Below, piece after piece: positions 30,882-42,469 of a stretch of 64,000 bases of DNA. The notes beneath the pieces were generated by a model. That model was not told the origin of the DNA. It was given only the letters and a program-made list of their open reading frames with translations, and did not search any database. This stretch comes from Ophioderma brevispina. Lineage: Eukaryota > Echinodermata > Ophiuroidea > Amphilepidida > Ophiodermatidae. Positions within the stretch are counted from its first letter, which is position 1. Every line of letters starts with the position of its first letter. The stretch spans positions 1 to 64,000 of the forward strand of contig JAMKCH010007254.1 in the NCBI GenBank assembly GCA_023653785.1, given 5' to 3'. The position numbers and the translations under genes were made by a program.

Positions 30882-31248
30882 CGGGCATTAACGAACTCCC
30901 TAAATAAGGACTCTATGATATTCTGCTCATGCTCCTATGCATATTAAAGCATAATTTATTTAAACGTCAGTCAATTCTAGGTTATAATTTCCTAAATAAC
31001 TTTTGGGTCATAATTTGGGTGCATAATGGTTTTCGGCATTTTTCAGGGGAAAATGCCGATTTATCGCTGGCTTTGCAAATGCAGAAATAAGTGCCGAAAA
31101 CTAACGTTCTATAAATGCGAATTCTACCGGATCCTTTAGACCCATAGGAAATGTTTGAAAACTAATACCTCAAAGGTTCCGAGGAAACATTCCGTGGCCA
31201 CGTACGAACTATCCATCATAAAAACCTTATTTTATGATATTCAAATAC
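30882..31248. other. No gene seen
   Basis: AT-rich spacer between two foldback elements, with nothing recognised in it. Confidence 0.5.
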
Positions 31249-34200
31249 TTTTGGTGTAATTTTTAAAAATTAAAAAAAAAAAAATATGCATATGCATATT
31301 TTAAAGTTAACCACTTAACAAATATCAAATAGTGTTTAATCAAATTTTCACGAGAAAATGTATTTCGAAAAGCAAACATTCATGTATGAAGTTATCCCAT
31401 ATTGGAGGGTCGCGCCCGCCGCAAAAACTCCAATATCGGAGTTTTGCGTATAATACGCACAAACTCCCAAAATCGAAGGGTCTGCGGACATCGCAAAAAC
31501 TCCAAAAATCGGATGTCTCGCGTATCTTTAAATATTATATTTATAGATTACGCGCGTATTCTATCGCTGAACTCCCGATATTGGAGTGTTTGAATTATAT
31601 CGTCACGAATCTTCCAAACAGGGGAAATCGACCAAAAGTCACATTTCGAGTTCGGGCGATTTGAAGTTTGCGAGAATTATGAACTTGCATACCTAAAATT
31701 TGAAACATTGAAAGAAAATGATTTTATGTGGACATTGTGGACATTGAAAGTTCTTCATTTTGAGCACGCTTCATTCAAGTATCCTTTGTTTTCCGTGTCA
31801 AATTTAATTACCAAGGATTGGTCTGTTGGCAAAAACTAAAACGTCCTCTGTTCTATGTCAAAGGGAAGACGAAATGCACATTGGGCTGTTTGGCGTACTC
31901 AAAAAGGTCGATCGATCGCCTCAGGACGTTGGTATTCAACATTGTTGAAAATACTTTGCTGCGGAGGCGGATAGAATGACTCTATGCTTTTGTCGGTTTT
32001 CTAAGGGGTCATTGTCTCTCTTACAGGCAAAATAATGTGCCACTGTGAGATAGAAAAGAGGAATGATGCGGTTTCTACCATTTTTATTTTGTATTAGAAT
32101 TAATTTAATCAAATATTTAATACTCAATGTAAAATATAATACATCAAGCTATAACTATTACAGTTAATTGAATGGAAACCTGTAAAAGATGGATGCTGTA
32201 CGGGTTGTTGGAAGAAAGAAGAATTTGGGCTGCCCGGAATTTTCTTGTAAACTTTATAGCATTTTTTCTGGTAAACATTAGTACTAATCGTATGATGAAA
32301 ATCATATACTGAATGTACGAGAATGTGATTCTCGAAAAAAAAATCGAATTAAAAGCTCCTCCAGTTGTAGGTCGTTATACGCCTGGTAAATGGGACATAA
32401 AATTTACAGTATTTTGCTGTATTTCCAATATAGCGTCAGCCCACATGTGTAAGTACACTAAGGACCATCCCAAAGATATGGCTAGGAGTTTGAAAAACCC
32501 TGGGTTTTATAATTATTGGACATAATAACTTTCAAAACGTTAAGTGGAAAGAAGTTAGGATTATCTGATTATTGCTTGAGGTGTATATTTGAATCCTTTT
32601 GTAGAGTAAAAGGGAATCAAAGATCATTTTTATCAAGAAGAAAGTTTTATCTTATTCAGGTCATTACTTTTGTATGAAAATACGAGGGCGTTCGGACGAA
32701 AACACTTTAATTCTAATGATAGACACTTACAACACGTGTTTATAAGGAATACTGTTATTTTCAGAACAATTAAACTAAAACCAACGGCTTTAATCATAGG
32801 TATCTTTTACATTATAGTTATTAAATTTTCAGGAGTTCCAACTGTCACTGAAAATAAATACAAGATTCATGTAGGCTACTACTTTCAAGTACAAAAACAC
32901 CATAGGAAGGTATCTATAGCATTAGTGTCAAATGCCGTTATCTAAAACTCGTAAAATAAACGACTTGGAGTGTATATCAGAACAATTGAAATGGAAATTG
33001 ATATTCCCATGGATATTATACTTTTTGTCAATCAAACAGATCATTGCGTATCTGTTTCACCTTTGGAGTCACAGCACTCGTAGACGTAGTTGCTCTTACT
33101 TTCTGTTGTTGAAAAACTTTCTAGGAGAAAAAAAATAACCATTTTGAGATAAGGATTGGCAGTTTGCCGATAAGACTTCTGACGTGTGATTTCATTTTCA
33201 AATTGCATTATTTATGATTATCAAAGGGGTATTATTTGAAAATGAAGAATGAGAATTTTCTCATGTGAAACATCTTTCGTTATTGGAATTGAAAGGAAAA
33301 TAATTTCCTGTATCTATCAATAAGCGTAATTTTGGTTGATGTCATTTTATTGAATAATTTCAATGAGTAATGCTTATTTAAGTTACAATAATATTGTATT
33401 TTAATTGAGATGGCTGAACATGTGAATGATAATTTGTCTACATGTACTCAAAACCAAATGACTTTTATTGCGCTAGTTATTAAAACACAGATAAATTATC
33501 AAGTTAGGAAATTATTATCAACTAAGTTGCTGGAACTCAAATAATATCGTTGGTATGGGGAAAATTTAGGAAAGAAAAGAGGAAAAACGAAAAAAGATTT
33601 TGATGTTCTTTGTTTTACATTGCACTATTGATCTTAACCCTCGGTCTACCTAAGGGGTGTGGGGGGGTTAGAGCCCCCTGAAGGTTTTTCCCCGGTAGCT
33701 ATAAAGCCCCTTTTTGGTGCCAGATTATTAATGTAATTGTAATTGAATATTTCGCTCCTTTTTATCCAAAACAAACATCCACCGGGGTATAGGAAAGCAA
33801 AGGTGATCCCAAAGAAAACGGTTAGGACTATCAAATTGTCATGATGGAATGACTAGTTTTAATAATGGACATTTTAGTGCTATAAAGGTGTTTGGGTCGC
33901 TTAAAAGTACGAAATATCAATTCCACCCTATATTCCCGATTTTTCGCACTCTCCTCAACATATGATGTCATAGGGGGGGACGTCATTATGGGATGTTGGT
34001 ACTATTTTGGTACAAATGGAATTAAGAAACGCCTAAGCTATCCTGTGGTATCAAGTTCATAGGAATCGGACGTTCAGTAAACGGAAATCACAGGGGGTGG
34101 TAACCACCCAATCCCCTTCGGGGCGTTTTGTTTAAAAAAATGGCTCGGGTAGGCGAGGGTTCCTTTGGCTGTAAATTAATATTAAGTAACTTCGGCAGCA

Positions 34201-35003
34201 TTGCTGTCAGTAAAATACTGGAAAATTATAATATTTTTGAGTGTGGAAAAATCGTCTCGATTACGCTTACAACACATTGGTACTAATAATAACTTCGACC
34301 AGACTTTTATAGCCCCCCCCCCCCCCCCGTGTTGACAAGCGAGGAAAGATCTCCGCAGTATACCCATTGATCGATAGTCAATTAATAAGCGCCGTGCGGG
34401 GTGTCGATACAAGCAAACAGACGAATGCATATTTGTCTGTTTGGAAGATTCAATTTGGCGTTTGGGTATTGATTCCCCAAAGTGAAAAGCTATATATCTA
34501 AAAAAATTGGAATGTTATTTTTGTCATATTTTAATATATGAAAAGAGCTTGTGATATAGATCATTATAGCAAAAAAAACTCAATTTCGCCAAAATGGTCG
34601 ATGGCCAGTTGGAAGACTCAGACGATTATAAAGATACGTAATGAAACCTCCGATTTTGGAGTTTGCGAGGTCCGCAGAACCTCCAATTTTGGAGTGTGGC
34701 GTAGTAACGCTGAAACTCCGATGTTGGAGGTTGGAATTATAAATAATATATTTAAAGATACGCAGAACCTTCGATTTTGGAGTTTTTGCGATGAACGCAG
34801 ACCCTCCGATTTTGGAGGAGTCTGCGAAAAGTTAAGACGAACTCCGCTTTGGAGGTTTTGCGGCGGGGGCAGACCCTCCAATATGAGTAACTTCAACCTC
34901 CAACATGCTTGTCATGGTTTTGCGCTTCTCGCGATAGAGAGAACGGCTCCCTTCTCCCCCCCCCCCTTTCACGAGATATTTTTTGAATTACACTAAAACA
35001 ACC
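31249..35003. mobile_element. 3.75-kb element with long palindrome-rich inverted arms
   Basis: 31390-31620 pairs with 34600-34920: both contain CCATATTGGAGGGTC, CCCGCCGCAAAA, CGAAGGGTCTGCG (or CGGAGGGTCTGCG), CATCGCAAAAACTCCAAAA and GCGTATCTTTAAATAT. The pairing seems to resume at the outer ends (TTTTGGTGTAATT near 31249, reversed TTTTAGTGTAATT near 35003). The arms are packed with near-palindromes CTCC-A/T-core-GGAG at 31428-31441, 31572-31586, 34648-34661, 34681-34694, 34716-34729 and 34804-34817. The 3-kb interior has only short frames (91 codons at 32670-32945 is the longest) with no recognised domain, and a nested piggyBac-like MITE at 33638. The 152-codon frame at 34538-34996 is a reading through the arm repeats. 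Confidence 0.7.
33638..34158. mobile_element. piggyBac-like MITE (copy 2), nested
   Basis: The left end is TTAA plus CCCTCGGTCTACCTAAGG. The right end, reversed, is CCTCGCCTACCCGAGCC, followed by TTCC in place of TTAA. Inner stretches (ACGAAATATCAATTCCACCC, ACAGGGGGTGGTAACCACCC, CCCCTTCGGG) match the 202-bp relative at 13816-14017, which looks like an internal deletion of this longer form. Confidence 0.75.
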
Positions 35004-35481
35004 AAGCTCAGACAAGCCTCTTTGGTGTCCAAAAGAATATGGTTTGGGTTTTTCGTATAAAGGGGTAAAATAGCATCAATTACTTTGCTTAGGGTAGGGA
35101 GAAAGACCAATATTGTTAGGGTATGCTAAATTGCGCTACTGATACTGATTTTGGGGCGCAAATTCCATCAAGTACTGGTTTAGGGTAGCTAATTGCGCTG
35201 CTGCTACGTGTTTAGGGTTCAAATCCAAGCGTTAGGTGCTTTTTGTGATTGCTTGGACACGATTGATACCCCCTTGTCATTGAAAAGTGGCCCGGGCCGA
35301 AATAGGGCATAGTTTTGCTCATAACAGCCAAACCAAAAACATCATTTAGCCACTAAGATTTCACAGCGTTAATAAGAAAATAGAGCTTTCTTTTGATACC
35401 AAAACTTTGGCCATTTCGTAAATTCGTCGGTCATGGGGACCGGGCTATTAGCATCGTACCATGGAATAAAAGACTGTTGTT
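35004..35481. repeat. Weak tandem repeat with TTTAGGGT motifs
   Basis: 35070-35225 holds about three loose repeats of roughly 60 bp sharing TTAGGGTA, CTAATTGCGCT and a GCTACTG/GTACTGG variant. Otherwise unrecognised, with no gene. Confidence 0.45.
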
Positions 35482-36553
35482 CACCGGTGTTTAAAGGAAT
35501 CATATCCCCGTGGATCCAACAGTCCGGTTTCTAGACCAAAAGGAATAAAAAGTCTAGGCCAGATTAATGGGTTCCATGCACCCCCCTTAAAACTAAATTC
35601 TAAATGAATTTTTAGAATCGCTACGACATCTACTTAAAGACTGTTGATGTTACCAAATAAATATTGTACCCGGGGTCCGTTGGCGGCCATCTTGGATAAG
35701 AGGGATTAAATCGCCACAAAGTGGTTCAATTTAGTTGAAAAGGATATCAAATGCTTCGTCTATAATTAAGCATTGAAATTGAAAGTTGACATATTTGTGA
35801 TGTTCGGTACAGAGATATGGCTGAAAAGATGATTAAAGGTCATGACCTTTTGATTGGTCATTGTACAGAGGCCAATTTTCAAAAGCTTTTTTCAATCTTG
35901 ACAAAATTGGTGTCAAAGTGCTGGTATGAGCATGAGCAATCTGGGAAATGTACAGTTTCCATGATTTCAGATCTTCCATTTTGGTTCAGCGGTAGGAAGA
36001 GAGGATTAGTCCCCACATCCATAACAAAACAAGAACCAAATTTGATAAAAGGTAACTTTACCCCTCTTTTACCACATAACTAAACATCCTAGCATAGTGC
36101 AAACTATACTTTTGGGATTGCTCAGCTCATAGCACAATTTGATACCAAATTTGCCAAGATCCATGCATTTTGAAAATTTGGCCATGTACAATGACCAATC
36201 AAAAGGTCAATGACCTTATCACATTTTCACCCATATCTCTGAACTGAAACATCACAGATAAACAACTTTAATTTTCTGATCCTTATGGTGAGCAGAATCC
36301 TCGAGATACTTTTCAACTAAATTGAACCACTTTGTATGATTAATCCTTCTTAATCCAAGATGTGCCGCCAAACGGACACGGACCCCGTGGGACAGTATTT
36401 GATTTTTGTAACATCAAAATTCCTTTAAGTAGATGTCGTAGAGATTCTAAAAATCATGGTAGAATTTAGTTTTAAGGGGGGTGTCATGGGAAACCATGAA
36501 ATCTGCTAGACTAAAAAGTATCATTGCGCAATATTACTGAACAAACCCGGGTG
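35482..36553. mobile_element. Foldback element with arms of about 400 bp
   Basis: The left arm (CACCGGTGTTTA at 35482 to about 35895) is mirrored by 36170-36553 (ends AAACCCGGGTG). Paired segments include CACCCCCCTTAAAACTAAAT, CTACGACATCTACTTAAAG, GGTCCGTTGGCGGCCATCTT (right arm variant) and CAAAGTGGTTCAATTTAGTT. The loop at 35896-36170 carries no recognised gene. The 88-codon frame at 35817 lies in the arm and loop and looks incidental. Confidence 0.8.
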
Positions 36554-37237
36554 TATTATACAGTGTCTGTGTGACTGAGTTTCCTACCATCCATCTATCT
36601 ATTGTGTTCTCCAGTGGTTCTGTATGCATCATTTGTTTCAGCACTGTCCCCAAATGGTCTCGGTTTTTCCGTACATGCTGTTATGGAGCTTAGGACACTC
36701 CCTCTCATGGGGGACACTATAAAAAGGAACTTCTACCATGATGACTGTTTTTATTTGGCGTATACTCGCCATCACGGTAAAGCACTTCCGTATACAATAA
36801 CCTGTAGCAGTGTAATGAATAGCTCCGAAAAAAAAAGGTTTTCGCACATATTCGGAGCTAATAAAATTTGTTTCATATTATCCTCACTCGTAAAACAAAG
36901 CACACACTTACCTGAGAAGGTCTTTTAGCATAATAGATGCATAAAATTCATGATTAGTAATTCTGCGATACAAAATTCAGGGGAAATCCTTCCATATATA
37001 ATTCTACAACAGTGACGACAGCGCGCTGCAGCGGCAATACTAGCGCCGTTACTCAACATATGAAAGCAAATTGTAGATGTATATTTTGTTTATTTCTAAG
37101 CCTTTTTTTGCAAATCACTGCCGATGATTTGAATTATAAGGACATTAGCAACAACTTGGGTGAGTAATTTTATCGGAGTTATATTGTGAATTCAATAAAT
37201 CTGCTGCTACACGTTTTAAGTACACTCTTCTGCAAAC
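36554..37237. other. No gene recognised
   Basis: A 108-codon frame at 36602-36928 has no motif I recognise. The remainder is AT-rich with a short GC-rich block (GACAGCGCGCTGCAGCGGCA, 37017-37036). Confidence 0.4.
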
Positions 37238-37421
37238 CTAAAATAGAGCGGTCCATAACGAAAACGTCATTCCGATTAAAGAATGCGTCTGATTTGCTCG
37301 TATATTTAGAGTTGCATTGCGAACTAAAATAGAGCGGTCCATAACGAAAACCCGGACGAAAACGTCATTCCAATTAAAGATTGCGTCTGATTTGCTAGTA
37401 TATTTAGGGTTGCATTGCGAA
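37238..37421. repeat. Two-copy tandem repeat, 86 and 98 bp
   Basis: CTAAAATAGAGCGGTCCATA begins at 37238 and 37324. Both units run to GGTTGCATTGCGAA or a close variant. Unit 2 has an extra 12 bp (CCCGGACGAAAA) that duplicates its own neighbour. Confidence 0.92.
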
Positions 37422-37537
37422 CTAGGGGACACTCAGTTTCTTTACACCGGCCCATGGGTCCGATCCAGTGACTATAATTCATTTATAATTCGGTTTTGTA
37501 TGTACGTCTTTGGCATGTTTATCATGTTTTCACCCAC

Positions 37538-37789
37538 TGACCTCTACACATGGATAGCGGGTCAGAGTCGATGATTGAAACATCAGGAAGTTGGTTTTTG
37601 ACCCATACAATATGTCGGGAAACAATGCATACACCTTGTCCAACAATAGAACATCTGTGTGGAATGTATGCACGAGCAGGTGTATGCATTGTTTCCGCCA
37701 TATTGTATGGGTCAAAAGCCAACTTTCTGTTGTTTCACTCGGCGACCATTCAACTGTGCGGCAGCCCCGCTATACACGTGTAGAGGTCA
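37538..37789. mobile_element. Foldback MITE with TGACCTCTACAC ends
   Basis: The left end TGACCTCTACACATGGATAG and the right end, reversed TGACCTCTACACGTGTATAG, begin arms of about 100 bp that include TTTTGACCCATACAATATG, GGAAACAATGCATACACC and TGTCCAACA. Short loop near 37641-37676. The open frames in this segment are palindrome readings. TSD not clear. Confidence 0.8.
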
Positions 37790-37839
37790 TAGTACATGTG
37801 GAACTGTATTTTTGTGAAAATTTCATATACAATCTTGCA

Positions 37840-38390
37840 ACCAAGGTTTTTCTAAATCAAAATTGTATGAGGATTCCAAAAATTATGGATGTCATTTTTT
37901 AAAATGTGTTCTTGGATTAATTCTAGGGGGGCAAAGTTTACACTGGTTTATACAGGGGGAAAATATAAAAGGGGGAAAAATGTGTTTTAAAGTGACAAGG
38001 GGAGATTTTTTTGAGGATACAAATTTCTCTCAAATTGCACTTGATCGGATGTAGACCACCTACCGAGAATGTTTCGAAGGTTTATTGGACAAACAAGCAC
38101 GAAAGAAAACACAAACCTTGTTTTGAACTTGCCTGACTATCGCAATTGTCCCCATAGAATACCGTGCTTTGAGTTTCTGTCGTGCACGACAGAAAGTACT
38201 AAATCATCATCTTATTACAATAAAGACGGCGGATTAGGCTTATTCACTTCAGGGTGCGTCAATACATGCAAAGCATCAAAATAGCAAAAAACCGGGGTTT
38301 GAAAAAAAATGTGAAAGGGGGGGCGCTTCTTTTGGAAATTCTCAGCTCTTAAAGTATACCATCTTGTTCAGTACCTTTCAAAGGATTACA
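37840..38390 (-). repeat. Family P copy, minus orientation, with palindrome
   Basis: 38025-38200 is the reverse of the unit at 55685-55925 (GTAGACCACCTACCGAGAA, GGTTTATTGGACAAACAAG, CCTTGTTTTGAACTTGCCTG). It carries the palindrome TTTCTGTCGTGC followed by its complement at 38174-38195. Flanking parts to 38390 parallel 5580-5740 and 2930-3200. Non-coding. Confidence 0.75.
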
Positions 38391-38590
38391 GAAAGTATAA
38401 GCTTGCCCTACCTAAGTGTTATAGGATAAAGAGTTACAAGACCAAAACAGGTCAAGGTCACACACCACTGGGGGGTAAAATTTAAGATTCATCGGTTTGT
38501 TATAAAAATGGTTGCCACTTGTTCGTCTTACGTACACAGAAGCCGAAAATATAAAGGGTTCGCTTGTCAATGACGTTTGATAATAATTAA

Positions 38591-38945
38591 AGGTCAATGG
38601 CCCGGATAGCTATAGCCTCGTCCCAAGAAGCCCAGATTTTACAGGAAATAGTGGTCAACATTTTGGGTATCAGAGAAGGAAAGCTAAGATTTTTCTAAAA
38701 TTACCATTGGTGAAATCTTAGGGCCAAGGAGGTTGTGTTTGGAAGTTAATGAGAGAAAAAGGTACCCCAATTTGGTCGACCAATATTATTTTACACAGTA
38801 ATCTATGGAGCTTACGAAATCACGTTTTCTGCTCTCACCATGAAAACGCATTTGAAATATAGGCGCGAAATTTTACAGGTGGGGTTTTGGTGAAGGCCAA
38901 TCTATCAGATGAAAACTTCCAAATCCTTAAATCGGGCCATCCCCC
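38591..38945. mobile_element. TTAA-flanked MITE, ATGGCCCGAT family (copy 2)
   Basis: TTAA at 38587-38590 and 38946-38949. Ends AGGTCAATGGCCCGGATAGC and, reversed, GGGGGATGGCCCGATTTAAG. Shares its full length with 14760-15107 (GCCTCGTCCC, TGGTCGACCAATA, GGGGTTTTGG, GAAGGCCAATCTATCA). Confidence 0.9.
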
Positions 38946-38949
38946 TTAA

Positions 38950-39739
38950 GAGGGGCAAGATGGCCGTGGTCCACAGGGTCTATGGGAGACCCTAGTCATA
39001 TTCTCTGGAAAGTCTAGTTTTGAAAGGTGAAACACAGAATATATATACATGTCTTATTTAGTATAACCAAGAACGATTTAAAACCAGTTCAACAAATCGG
39101 AAACCACATTCTATAAATACTGACCTTGAACTTTCTTGTACTAAAACCAATAGGTCGTAATATGGCAAACTTTACCTTTTTAGAAACCTTATGAGCCAGC
39201 CGAAACAAGGTATAAATTAAAACAATTAAAACACTTTTATTGTTTACCCCTTGTAACAAAATGTTTGCCTTGTACAATTTAACACACTTTTTGTTTCCCC
39301 TGTACAAATGTTGGCCCCTTGTAAAACCACCAAGAATTACATTTAAAAAATGAACCCATGATTTCAGATTCCCATGAAATTGTGTATTGGAAAACATGGT
39401 TTAAAAATTGTTACATGAAAAAAACTAAACTAAAACATCTATGACATGTCCCAAGGTATATCAGTGTTTTTCACCTCTTTCATCGCCCGAATTGGCTTTT
39501 TTAGCGGGTGCAGTATGCTTGAGTAGAAAACATAGGGTTTAGTTCTCTATATTTCGGATGAGTTATTTCAAGACTATACCTGAATAAGCTCTCCCAAACC
39601 TTGAGGCCAAAAATCTTCCTGATATAGACTGTTAGGATAGGTAGACAATGGCGATCTTTCACCTGACGATTATACCTGTAGAAACTGAAGAAATCCGAAA
39701 GACCCGTCCGTAAAAAATTGGAAGTATGCGCGATCGTTA
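38950..39739. other. No gene recognised; tandem-like phrases
   Basis: 39230-39320 has repeated phrases (CCCCTTGTAACAAAATG, CCCCTGTACAAATG, CCCCTTGTAAAACC) and resembles the reverse of 37920-38000. Two minus frames of about 100 codons here (39089-39397 and 39501-39776) have no recognised motif. Confidence 0.4.
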
Positions 39740-40334
39740 ACAAGGATATGAGTAGTTCCAAGTACGTGTACTTCAAAAAACATGTTCAAATGCAGTAGGA
39801 ACGCCACGAACAGATAGCCGTTAAAAGGTTCAATTTTAAGGTTCGACTTTGAGTGCGCGGCAGAGCACTCGTGGGTACGCGGAACGATTGATTTTTCGCG
39901 CGGTTTTCATAGCAATTTTTTAATTGATTAATTATTAACACGGGAGAGGACCAATTATTCCAGGACTCTTGAATAGTCTTAGCTATGTTAAATTTTTTTT
40001 TTTGGTTTTATTAAATATACATTTTCAATCGGATTCTCCACAGTCGAGATAAGCAAATGAGCCATGATTATGCTGTCAACTTCCAGCAAAATTTTGCAAT
40101 TGTTTACATTTTCAAGTACCTGCGATGTGCATCTTATTATCAAAAGAATTGACTAATTTTAGCATGATGAAATAAAATATTGGTATATTCATCTTATGAA
40201 GATTTATCGATGGCCAATGACCGTACTTGTAGAAAAGCAGTTTGGAAAAACACGTTGTTCAAAATGATATTTTGACAGATAGATCAAAAAATTATACCTA
40301 TAGAGTGATCTATCGCTTTCTTCAGTTCTTACAT

Positions 40335-40425
40335 GTGTCAGCTGGTTTTCGCTCAGTTAGCAAGCGCGCGATTCAAGTAATGCGGAGGATTACGGGGTTC
40401 GGAGTCCTGCCAAGGCTTATTTTTT
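40335..40425 (+). repeat. tRNA-like sequence (SINE head candidate)
   Basis: GCTCAGTTAGCAAGCGC resembles a D-arm/A box and GGGGTTCGGAGTCC a T-arm/B box, 36 bp apart. The acceptor stem and anticodon loop are not convincing, so this is a tRNA-related relic. Confidence 0.4.
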
Positions 40426-40689
40426 AAACCTCTGTACGTTGGCCAGCTCAGAAAAAAGATTAAATATTTATGTTTTCTTTGCTTATTACTATCAATTTAT
40501 ATTTTTTCTGCGATCTCATTTGGATGGAGTCTGCACGTTTACGAGACCGTAGACTGGGCACAGTTATTCCTTCAAGAAAATAATTCAATATGCACCAGAG
40601 TTTTGAATGGGGTTCAGCGGGCTTATTCACTGATATGGTAGAGATCATGGCTTATTCCGTATGGCTTTTAAAGCAATAATTAGCACATT

Positions 40690-41213
40690 TTTTTGAAGAG
40701 CCGCCCCCAATTTTCAAAAATTTGGAGATTTTACCACGACGATTGCAGTTGTAACTGGCTAGTAAACATACCTGTGAATGGTTAAGCTCGAAAATGTCTC
40801 TGGGTCACAAACGAAGGAATTTTGTACTAGAATAATATTATCGGGGATCCCCGATAATACTACAAACGACTGCTGGAAAAGAAGGCCTTCCAATGTGAAA
40901 TAGCCGGGAAATAGCGCCATTTGTTCGTGTCTAGCTCATCAAAGGGGGTTTTAATAGTTCAGGAAAGCCAAGTTAAAGGTTATTTTATCGAGTTGGCACT
41001 ATTTAATCATGTACGGACATTAAAGTATCATTTCCAAGCTCTGGCCGTTAAGTTCCAATGAGGATCCCAATTCTAATTACAAAAATCGCTTATTTTGTGA
41101 TAAATAAGCATTTTTTTTAGCATTTCTCGTTTGAGGTATCGTTTCCTAGACAATTACCAACTATACTGTGCTTCAAAAATATCAAAAATTTTGAAAATTG
41201 GGGGCGCTCGTCA
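40690..41213. mobile_element. MITE with GCGCCCCCAATTTTC ends (copy 3, intact)
   Basis: Left GAAGAGCCGCCCCCAATTTT, right reversed GACGAGCGCCCCCAATTTTC. A 22-bp perfect palindrome with core TATCGGGGATCCCCGATA lies at 40837-40858. Related copies at 470-660 and 3486-3935 keep the palindrome position. Non-coding. Nested inside the 39788-41962 element. Confidence 0.8.
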
Positions 41214-42469
41214 AAAAGGGTGCATAATATGGATTTAATTGTTGTTTCACTAGAAAGCTGGGGGATTTCAATGCAGTCATCATTCAGTCATCATTACTTT
41301 TTCTTATCTTTAGAGGGCATTTCTTCTGTAAAACAAAAAAAACGATTACCATGTCCCAATATATAATAAACTAACAACTTAACCACTATTGGTTTCCGTC
41401 TGGAAAGTTCCGAAACAAAATAAATGCATGATCGGGTTTCTTCTAGCGTAAACAAACATTTCGCACGATGGTCGTATCCACTGCGTCATGGTTGCGTGTC
41501 ATTGTCACACATGACACAACTTTCAGGTCGAAACAATCAACATGCGAATGGCCGTCTAACATGCCATAATTCACGATTTTTTTTCACGATAAACTAAGGT
41601 ACAGCAAGATCTAATCAGTAGCATTTTTCGTGATGGCGAATTCTCATGGTCCTAAATTGTTCTTTTTTGTTGTTCGTGACTCTGACTTGCGCCCATTTGG
41701 TACGTATTTTCGGCGTGTTAGCTTTAATTTTCTGGCAACGGAATCACATATCTCTACCAATTTCTACTGGAAAGCAATTTAGTATCTTCTATACGTGGTA
41801 CGTACATAAATTGACCGAAATTTCTATACTTTCGTTTTTAAAATTTGTTTCTTCGAAGACTCGCACTCGCAAATCGCAGCTGCTGGCTTTCAAATTTTGT
41901 GACGTCATACTGGGTCCACATCCCTGTACAATTACCGGCGTAATGCCACGGCGTTCCTACTGAATTAAGTATTGAAAAGTGAAGACTTCTATAGTATCCT
42001 CCATTTTAATTTTGTGATTAAAAATGTAATTTTATTTTATTGCTCTATTTTACTTGATTTCTCACAGGATTTCTCACAGGAAAAGTACTTTGTTTATTAA
42101 GAAAGGGAAAATGGAATTCCCTTAGTGCTACATTTGCGGTCATCCCAGGTGTTGTTTATGCTTTAGAGATCATGCTAGATGAGCTAAGTACTATAAATAG
42201 CTTGGTTATTGTGCAAGTTTGCAAGGAGTTTGCAAGATTGCAAAATAGGTAGTTTCCCATAATGTGAGATGATGCAATGCATATGATGTCATTTGTATGA
42301 GATCTAATTGGACAGTGTTAGGCTATGTTTATGCATGATGTTGTGATATCTATTTTAGGTATTTGGAAATTACTAGATGTGAAATACTATGTAAGGAGTT
42401 GGCAAGTTAAAAACTTGGCCAGTAGAATTTATCTCCAGAGATGGTAGATTGGTGCAGTACCAGTGATAT

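Larger units (their letters stand above)
39788..41962. mobile_element. 2.2-kb TIR transposon inserted in Z copy A
   Basis: Left end CAGTAGGAACGCCACG and right end, reversed, CAGTAGGAACGCCGTGG give a 13-bp perfect TIR. The flanking Z sequence is continuous in copy B (56205-56255), so B is an approximate empty site. CAG-type ends suggest hAT, but the expected 8-bp TSD is not evident. The interior holds a tRNA-like stretch (40335-40425), a nested MITE (40690) and a 105-codon frame (41646-41963) without recognisable motifs. Confidence 0.75.

Noticed and set aside
34538..34996. 152-codon open frame
   Set aside because: It reads straight through the palindrome-rich arm of the 31249-35003 element; its repeated SDFG/SNFG phrases come from the DNA palindromes.
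35070..35225. Telomere-like TTAGGG motifs
   Set aside because: Only three scattered TTTAGGGT-type motifs in units of about 60 bp, not contiguous hexamers.
37591..37902. 103-codon frame, with several overlapping frames on both strands
   Set aside because: They arise because the segment is a foldback; the same palindromic DNA opens frames on both strands.
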